Source: Verrucomicrobiota bacterium (GTDB taxonomy: Bacteria; Verrucomicrobiota; Verrucomicrobiia; Limisphaerales; UBA11358). From it: 10,088 nucleotides of DNA. Both the position numbers and the translations under genes were made by a program. Location of the stretch: positions 1-10,088 of the forward strand of contig JAMFSG010000334.1 in NCBI GenBank assembly GCA_026225155.1, given 5' to 3'. Below the pieces are notes generated by a model. That model was not told where the DNA came from, ran no database searches, and worked only from the letters and a program-made list of their open reading frames with translations. Of this stretch, positions 6,158 to 10,088 are shown one piece after another (the stretch's first letter is position 1; every line of letters begins with the position of its first letter).

Positions 6158-6178
6158 TTTTCTGAAGCCGATTTCAAA

Positions 6179-6724
6179 ATGAGCATTGTCACCAAAACGG
6201 GAGATTCGGGCACGACGGGACTGATGTATGGCCGGCGCGTGCCGAAAAACCATCCGCGCGTCGAAGCGTGCGGTGCGATTGATGAATTGAACGCCGCGCT
6301 CGGGCTGGCGCGCGCGACGGCAGAGCGCGATTTTGTCCGCCTCAATATATTGTGGATCCAAAAAAGCCTCGTGGAAGTGATGGGCGAAATCGGCGTGCTG
6401 ACGGAAGATTTGCCGCGTTACGCAAAGGACGGCTACGCAATCGTCAAGCCGGAATTGCCGGCCAAACTTGAAAAATTGGTGCGCGAAATCGAGGAGGAAA
6501 AAATCAATTTCAAGGGCTGGGCGACGCCCGGCGCAACCTTGAATTCCGCCGCGCTCGATGTCGCGCGCACCACCTGCCGCCGCGCCGAGCGCCGCGTATT
6601 CGATCTGCAGGCGACCGGCGAACTGGCGAACGCGGAGATTTTGATTTTCCTGAACCGGTTGAGCGATCTGCTCTGGCTTTTTGCTCGCTGGGCGGAAACA
6701 AAATCCACGGCGGCGACAAAATAA
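6179..6724 (+). CDS. ATP:cob(I)alamin adenosyltransferase, PduO type
   Basis: It transfers the adenosyl group of ATP to cob(I)alamin to make coenzyme B12, in the cytosol, usually as a trimer. 181 residues, the normal length of the family. Signature parts in order: TKTGDSGTTGL (5-15, ATP-binding loop), VEACGAIDELNAALG (28-42), then the helical bundle, RTTCRRAERRV (130-140, the conserved Arg/Glu set that binds ATP) and FLNRLSDLLWLFAR (157-170). No key residue seems missing. The start follows the amidase stop by 21 nt, with GAAG as a weak ribosome site, so the two are probably co-transcribed. No B12-dependent enzyme or other cobalamin gene is in the window, so the operon gives no hint of the user enzyme. 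The family call is firm; the symbol (pduO, cobA2 or mmaB in different species) is left open. Confidence 0.95.
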   Translation: MSIVTKTGDSGTTGLMYGRRVPKNHPRVEACGAIDELNAALGLARATAERDFVRLNILWIQKSLVEVMGEIGVLTEDLPRYAKDGYAIVKPELPAKLEKLVREIEEEKINFKGWATPGATLNSAALDVARTTCRRAERRVFDLQATGELANAEILIFLNRLSDLLWLFARWAETKSTAATK

Positions 6725-6749
6725 TTTTCCGGGCGGAGAAATTATTTTT
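6720..6749. terminator. Bidirectional hairpin terminator between convergent genes
   Basis: AATAATTT (6720-6727) pairs perfectly with AAATTATT (6739-6746). The inner TCC/GGA can add pairs with one bulge, and a T-run follows on the plus strand. On the minus strand the mirror image also ends in TT-rich sequence. It spans the stop codons of the adenosyltransferase (6722-6724) and of the acid phosphatase (6742-6744), so it can end transcription from both sides. The stem is AT-rich, so its strength is uncertain. Confidence 0.6.
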
Positions 6750-7470
6750 GCGCGGCGGCAATTTCCGTTTGAGCCGCAGCCAGGTCTTTTTGGAAATCAG
6801 GATTTTTCTTCATGTCACGGACGATGGCCTGCGCCAGCACGCGTCCGGCGAAAATATCCGTCGGATAATGCCGCGCGATCTCCACGCGGTGCCAGCCGAT
6901 TTCGTGGGCTTCCGCCACAAGCGCGTCGTGTTTGTCTGGAAATAATTCCGCCAGCACCAGCGCCAGCGTCATGGACTCCGTTGAATGGCCGCTCGGATAA
7001 CTGAAACTTTTTTGAACTTTGCCCATGAGCAAAGTCGGGTCAGCCACATACGGGCGCGGCCGTTTCCAATAATTTTTTGCGTCGTTGACCACCCCGTCCG
7101 CGTCCTTTTGCACCCGCTTCAAAAAAGCTTTCGTAACGGGCCATTTACCGGTTTCCAACCCGTCGCCGATGATCGGTGCGAAGTAAGCGAGCGAAACGCC
7201 TTTGTCTTGCAGCATCGCGGCGGCCAAATCGTTGGTGGAACTGGCGTGTTGCACCGCCACGACTTCGGCCAGGTCAAACTTTTGCTCGTCAGAATCCGCC
7301 AACGGTGGCGGCGCGAGCAGATTGATGGCGTGCGGTTCATCGGACGCAAGATAGTTGGGTTGATCTTCAGCCGCGTGCAACGGCGTGATGGCCAGCGCCA
7401 GCGAAAACAAAATGGGCGCGCAGCGATGTTGAAATTTCAAGCGGAAGTTTTTCATTTTTGGGATCGTCAT
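6742..7470 (-). CDS. Secreted PAP2-superfamily phosphatase (class A acid phosphatase-like)
   Basis: A vanadium-haloperoxidase-fold phosphatase, probably releasing phosphate from organic phosphomonoesters in the periplasm. 242 residues, near the usual ~250 of PhoN/class A enzymes. A signal peptide ends at about A34 (SLALAITPLHA-AED). The three PAP2 motifs are complete: K132-x6-R139-P140 (KNYWKRPRP), P159-S-G-H162 (SYPSGHS) and R195-x5-H201-x3-D205 (HRVEIARHYPTD). H201 would form the phosphohistidine, assisted by D205, and H162 would be the acid. The third motif has His in place of the common Ser before Arg. ATG 7470 and the in-frame ATG 7455 (MKNFRLKF) are both possible; the second gives the more typical signal peptide, and neither has a Shine-Dalgarno. 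It is convergent with the adenosyltransferase and 147 bp downstream of an unrelated lipoprotein gene. Confidence 0.92.
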   Translation of the reverse strand: MTIPKMKNFRLKFQHRCAPILFSLALAITPLHAAEDQPNYLASDEPHAINLLAPPPLADSDEQKFDLAEVVAVQHASSTNDLAAAMLQDKGVSLAYFAPIIGDGLETGKWPVTKAFLKRVQKDADGVVNDAKNYWKRPRPYVADPTLLMGKVQKSFSYPSGHSTESMTLALVLAELFPDKHDALVAEAHEIGWHRVEIARHYPTDIFAGRVLAQAIVRDMKKNPDFQKDLAAAQTEIAAAQK

Positions 7471-7617
7471 TATTAAACGCGAAAGATGTCTTCCATCGGT
7501 TTCAAATAAATGACGGACGGGTTACAATCCGGTCACTTCAAGGTTCGCTGGTTCGACGAAAAACGCCCGGCAGTTTCATTGTGGTTTGGTAATTTCGTTT
7601 TTTATTTTGACGAACGG

Positions 7618-8253
7618 TTAAAACTTTTCCCCGATGTAAGGTGTTTGCCAGCGCAAATCTTTTTCCGGAACGCCTTTCTTTTCCACGGAACGCATGATGT
7701 CTAACACTTGTTGCCAGCTCAATTGCAAATCACTGGTGTCCGGCCAGTTATCATCCTGCAAATAACCTCCCTGTGAAAATTCCAGGTGCAATTCTAACTG
7801 GCCGTTTTTTTCTTCGGGAATGATGAGGTTGAAGTTGTTCAATGTCTTGGTAAAATTTTTGCCGTTGGCCTTCGCCCAACGCCACAAAATTTCGTCCGTG
7901 ATGTCCAGCGGCAACGCGGGGGCTTTCACGGCAAACAGCCGGGGCCGAAGGCTTTTGTTGGAATCCGCATCCACATACGCGGTGTCCCCGACAAAAATCG
8001 CCCGGTCATCAGTCACGATTTCTTTGACGCCATACAATGAAGGCCACACCAAAATGGTTTTATCGTCCGCTGTCCGATACTCAAAGGAAATGCGCGGGGT
8101 TTGATTTCCGGTGAGAAAAGGATGCGCCGCATGTTTGACTTCTTCATAGCCATGGCTCAATGGCGCGATTGATTTATGCGTCTGGCAACCGGTCAAACCG
8201 AGGCAGAGCAATGTCAACGCCGCGTGCGGGATAAATTTATTCATGTGTTTCAT
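7618..8253 (-). CDS. Predicted lipoprotein of unknown function
   Basis: 211 residues from the ATG at 8253. MKHMNKFIPHAALTLLCLGLTGC is a textbook lipoprotein signal: basic start, hydrophobic core, and lipobox L20-T-G-C23. Residue +2 is Gln, so it may be sent to the outer membrane under E. coli-like rules. The mature part mixes beta-rich segments (about 50-95, FEYRTADDKTILVWP and AIFVGDTAYVD) with a helical middle (LDITDEILWRWAKANGKNF) and a C-terminal helix (LSWQQVLDIMRSVEKKG). It has no cysteine beyond the lipobox and no catalytic motif I know. I do not recognise the family. The frame opens at 8268, but 8253 is preferred because GGAAA lies 8 nt before it, the only reasonable ribosome site nearby; 8244 is a third option. 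Two small palindromes lie in the region upstream. Confidence 0.8.
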   Translation of the reverse strand: MKHMNKFIPHAALTLLCLGLTGCQTHKSIAPLSHGYEEVKHAAHPFLTGNQTPRISFEYRTADDKTILVWPSLYGVKEIVTDDRAIFVGDTAYVDADSNKSLRPRLFAVKAPALPLDITDEILWRWAKANGKNFTKTLNNFNLIIPEEKNGQLELHLEFSQGGYLQDDNWPDTSDLQLSWQQVLDIMRSVEKKGVPEKDLRWQTPYIGEKF

Positions 8254-8317
8254 CGGCAAAATTTCCATGCGGAATCATTTTCAAAAAAAGCGGTTGATGA
8301 TGAATCGTCGCTGCGTT

Positions 8318-8349
8318 CCGAAAGTTTCGGTGAAAACTTTCAAAGTCAC
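8318..8349. promoter_or_regulatory. Adjacent small palindromes upstream of the lipoprotein gene
   Basis: CCGAAAGTTTCGG (8318-8330) is a perfect 6-bp inverted repeat around one base. It is directly followed by TGAAA-AC-TTTCA (8331-8342), itself nested in GTGA (8330-8333) and TCAC (8346-8349). They lie 65-96 nt before the start at 8253, where operator sites are common. No clear -35/-10 pair was identified, so the role is only a suggestion. Confidence 0.35.
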
Positions 8350-8403
8350 GATCGAAAAATTCACCACAGTTAAAACGGGCGAGGAACCTAAAGAAAATCA
8401 AAT

Positions 8404-8426
8404 TGGCGACCCTGCCGGGAATCGAA
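8404..8426 (-). other. Isolated tRNA 3'-end fragment, candidate attachment site scar
   Basis: On the minus strand this stretch reads as T-loop TTCGATT (8420-8426), T-stem 3' strand CCCGG (8415-8419), acceptor 3' strand CAGGGTC (8408-8414), discriminator G (8407) and CCA (8404-8406). The DNA that should hold the T-stem 5' strand reads CCGTT-like and does not pair, and further upstream is AT-rich sequence with no anticodon or D arm. So only the 3' 23 nt of a tRNA gene is present. Integrases of genomic islands and phages that use the 3' half of tRNA genes leave exactly this duplication. An intact tRNA would need the acceptor 5' strand GACCCTG and a CCGGG T-stem. The inserted DNA would lie to the right, toward higher coordinates. 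Confidence 0.65.
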
Positions 8427-8435
8427 AACGGTTTT

Positions 8436-8464
8436 TAAAACTCTTTGTTTTTTTGTAAAACTCT
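8436..8464. repeat. Two 9-bp direct repeats 20 bp apart next to the tRNA fragment
   Basis: TAAAACTCT occurs at 8436-8444 and again at 8456-8464, starting exactly 20 bp apart (about two helical turns), around a TTTGTTTTTTT run. They start 10 bp beyond the tRNA 3' fragment on the island side. Their position and spacing fit arm-type integrase or excisionase binding sites, but two short AT-rich copies are weak evidence. Confidence 0.4.
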
Positions 8465-8620
8465 ATTAAATATGCTTAATTAAAGGATGATTCTGCTATT
8501 TTGATTTTCTGCCGCTGACGTATTACGACAGTATTTTGACATGTTTTGTGTAGGAAATTGCAGGAAAATTAAGTGTATTTTTGCAACTGTCCTCTTGTGG
8601 TAAAGCGAAAACGCCAATAT
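8465..8620. other. AT-rich non-coding spacer with one long-range inverted repeat
   Basis: I see no gene in this stretch. It contains CTTGTGG (8594-8600), which pairs with CCACAAG (8630-8636) inside the end of the XRE remnant, enclosing a small GCG-AAAA-CGC hairpin (8605-8614). This lies at the 3' end of the remnant and could be a weak terminator-like or processing structure. A TTGACA at 8536-8541 has no matching -10. Confidence 0.3.
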
Positions 8621-8803
8621 TTACTTATCCCACAAGTTTTCCCAAGGGCATCTCAAGGCTTTTTGCAATCGCAGGATGGTGGTGAGCAGAAGGTTGAGCT
8701 GGCCGGCTTCGATTTTCTGGATGGTGCGAGTATTCAGTTCCACGAGTTCGGCCAGTTTTTCCTGGGTCAAATTCCGCCGCAGGCGCTTAGCTGAGTATTT
8801 TCC
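8621..8803 (-). pseudogene. 5'-decayed XRE-family (HTH_3) transcriptional regulator
   Basis: Between a TGA (8804-8806) and a TAA (8621-8623) the minus strand encodes 60 codons. They include LRRNLTQEKLAELVELNTRT followed by IQKIEAGQLN, LTTILRLQKAL and CPWENLW. This is the five-helix HTH of the Cro/C1/XRE family, with the Q-E-K-L-A turn-1 region and recognition helix LNTRTIQKIE, and a normal C-terminus. There is no ATG or good GTG/TTG before the first helix, and the DNA just upstream has no continuation of the N-terminus in any frame I checked. The gene has therefore lost its start, unless a CTG in the first helix is used. Such regulators are typical of mobile elements, which fits its place beside the tRNA scar. 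It lies on the same strand as the glycosidase gene, 76 bp downstream of it. Confidence 0.75.
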
Positions 8804-8879
8804 TCAATCGGATCAAGCGTGATGATTCGATCCAATGATCAATCGCCGTATGAATTGAAGTGATAATGTTGCTTCGCGT

Positions 8880-10088
8880 TTACCGTAGGGTCTTTGCGGC
8901 AGAAACTTGTCCCTTGGGAGCCAGCGCCAGGCGTTCTCCGGCAGTGGTTGATAATGTCAGCAACTTGCCCGAAACGTCCTCCGCAATCTGGCCATTGCGA
9001 TAGACAGTTATGTCTCCATCCGGCCAGGGATTTTGCAGGATACATGGGCCGCCCTTTTCAGAGAGGATTTCGACGAATTCGGTCTGGTCGTTTTGCCTCG
9101 ACGCGCTGATAAGAAAGGCACCACGCGCAGCGAGCGTGAACTGCGCATCCCAGCCTTTCGGCCAAGCCGGAAAGACCGTGTTGATCGGCTCTTTTTCGGC
9201 GGACGGTGGAACGCTTTGGAGCAATGCGTTCTGTAATCCGTGTGAGGCGTTGCCCAGATTCTCAAACTCAATCGCTCCGGGACCTTCGCCCTCTGCCATG
9301 CGATTTCTTAACTGGCTTCGGCCGCCGCGCGCTTCGGGAGCGTTGGTTTCGGGGCTGGAACGCATCTGGCCGGGCACAACCGCCTTGATGAGTTCACCCA
9401 TGCCGAGGTTGGCGGCGATGACGGGCTCCCGGGAAAGGATGCCTAGGTTTCCCCCGTCGCCTCCCTTGCGGCTGCCAAGTCCGGTGTAAGATGCCTTCAG
9501 GTTGTTGAACAAAGCGGTATCATCCGAGACCGGGGTGCAGATATCATAGTATTCGCCCGGTTGGGGCGAAGGGGGAACGGGCTGGAGGTTGTCCGCTATT
9601 TCCTGCCACTTGGGACGCAGGTCGGCATCCACGTTCAGGATTTCCGAGGCGCGGATGGCAATGGGCAAGATGACGCGCATGGCCAGCAGTTCCTCCGGCG
9701 TATCCGATCTGCCCCAAGGCTGTTCTTCCAGATTGTTGACGTGATGAATGTGATATTTGCCGTCGTCGCCTTTGAAGAGATTAGGAAAGTTCCGGTAAAA
9801 CTCCGCCGCACCCCGGATCACGGGGTAGCCGTTTGTGCGCAACCACTCCGAGTCGGGCCAATAGGCGTAATGCAGCCAATAGACATTGGCGATCTTGGCG
9901 GTCGTGGACAGGATATGGGAGGTCCAGGTGAAAGGGCCTTGTTGGGTAGCCGTATAACGGTAATTCCAGCGGCTATTCAGGCCATTCTTATTAAGGGCAT
10001 AAGCGTCAAATTCCTTTGAGCGTTCGTTCCAAGGCTTTCGCACCAGATACAAGTCGCGCATCTCGGCGGCAATATTGTCCGGCAAATC
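8880..10088 (-). CDS. GH95-like (alpha-L-fucosidase-type, (alpha/alpha)6-barrel) glycosidase, N-terminal part off the right edge
   Basis: About 402 C-terminal residues are visible; the frame runs off the edge. The first ~290 residues are the later part of a six-hairpin barrel: PFTWTSHILSTTAKIANVYW, YWPDSEWLRTNGYPVIRGAAEFYRNFPNLF, HHVNNLEEQPWGRSDTPEELLAMRVILPIAIRASEIL, then GNASHGLQNALLQSV. The last ~110 residues form a beta-sandwich (FPAWPKGWDAQFTLAARGAF, then VEILSEKGGPCILQNPW) as in GH95 and related DUF5703-type proteins of Planctomycetes and Verrucomicrobiota. This pattern (GYP..RGAAEFY, AMRVILPIAIRASEIL, FPAWPKGW) supports a GH95-related fold, but the NNLEEQPWG segment differs from classical GH95 fucosidases, so substrate and catalytic residues cannot be fixed. 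No signal peptide can be judged because the start is outside. It lies on the island side of the tRNA scar. Confidence 0.85.
   Translation of the reverse strand, partial: DLPDNIAAEMRDLYLVRKPWNERSKEFDAYALNKNGLNSRWNYRYTATQQGPFTWTSHILSTTAKIANVYWLHYAYWPDSEWLRTNGYPVIRGAAEFYRNFPNLFKGDDGKYHIHHVNNLEEQPWGRSDTPEELLAMRVILPIAIRASEILNVDADLRPKWQEIADNLQPVPPSPQPGEYYDICTPVSDDTALFNNLKASYTGLGSRKGGDGGNLGILSREPVIAANLGMGELIKAVVPGQMRSSPETNAPEARGGRSQLRNRMAEGEGPGAIEFENLGNASHGLQNALLQSVPPSAEKEPINTVFPAWPKGWDAQFTLAARGAFLISASRQNDQTEFVEILSEKGGPCILQNPWPDGDITVYRNGQIAEDVSGKLLTLSTTAGERLALAPKGQVSAAKTLR

Noticed and set aside
7541..7562. tRNA T-loop-like GGTTCGA in the spacer after the lipoprotein gene
   Set aside because: No T-stem pairing, acceptor stem or anticodon arm can be drawn around it.
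8536..8541. Perfect TTGACA as a promoter
   Set aside because: No acceptable -10 hexamer lies 15-19 bp downstream on that strand.
9010..10019. Plus-strand open frames opposite the glycosidase gene
   Set aside because: They overlap a clearly recognisable glycosidase on the minus strand and have no motif of their own.
1..10088. CRISPR array, transposase, integrase, rRNA or complete tRNA
   Set aside because: No regularly spaced repeat with unique spacers, no transposase or integrase motif and no complete cloverleaf was seen on either strand.

Overview
The window looks like a chromosomal stretch of a free-living Gram-negative bacterium, most probably a member of Verrucomicrobiota. The support is indirect: two lipoproteins and an Amidase_3-type periplasmic amidase point to a diderm. 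The DNA is moderately GC-rich with A/T-run-rich spacers. Shine-Dalgarno sequences are nearly absent. The VOC proteins and the large GH95-like glycosidase resemble types I associate with this phylum. No marker gene here proves the taxonomy.

Left part, minus strand (1-3972): a succinyl-CoA synthetase locus read right to left, sucC then sucD. The two subunit genes, normally adjacent, are separated by about 2.07 kb. The interval holds (i) a 412-residue helical protein with an R-x4-H HEPN-type motif, AT-richer than its neighbours; (ii) a short gene relic that joins the start of a VOC-family gene to the end of a sucC gene; (iii) a 96-residue coiled-coil protein; and (iv) a VOC-fold protein. The last two genes overlap by ATGA, and the VOC gene ends 6 nt before sucD, so sucD may be translated in one unit with the cargo. 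The relic suggests past tandem duplication and deletion of a sucC-VOC unit.

Middle, plus strand (4267-6724): a lipoprotein with a run of 11-residue repeats, then a zinc N-acetylmuramoyl-L-alanine amidase preceded by a 21-bp palindrome, then a PduO-type cob(I)alamin adenosyltransferase 21 nt after the amidase. The 294-bp divergent spacer before them holds a sucC promoter candidate and several hairpins. The plus-strand run ends at a bidirectional hairpin terminator against a convergent gene.

Right part, minus strand (6742-8253): a secreted PAP2/class A acid phosphatase and an unrecognised lipoprotein.

Far right (about 8404-10088): a different kind of region. It starts with a 23-nt stretch that matches the 3' end of a tRNA gene (T-loop, T-stem 3' strand, acceptor 3' strand, CCA) without the rest of a tRNA. 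This is the usual scar of a tRNA-integrating element. Its orientation predicts that the inserted DNA lies to the right and that the intact tRNA lies beyond 10088 on the minus strand. Inside this putative island are AT-rich direct repeats, a 5'-decayed XRE-type regulator and the C-terminal 400 residues of a GH95-like glycosidase. No CRISPR array, rRNA, complete tRNA, transposase or integrase gene is visible in the window.
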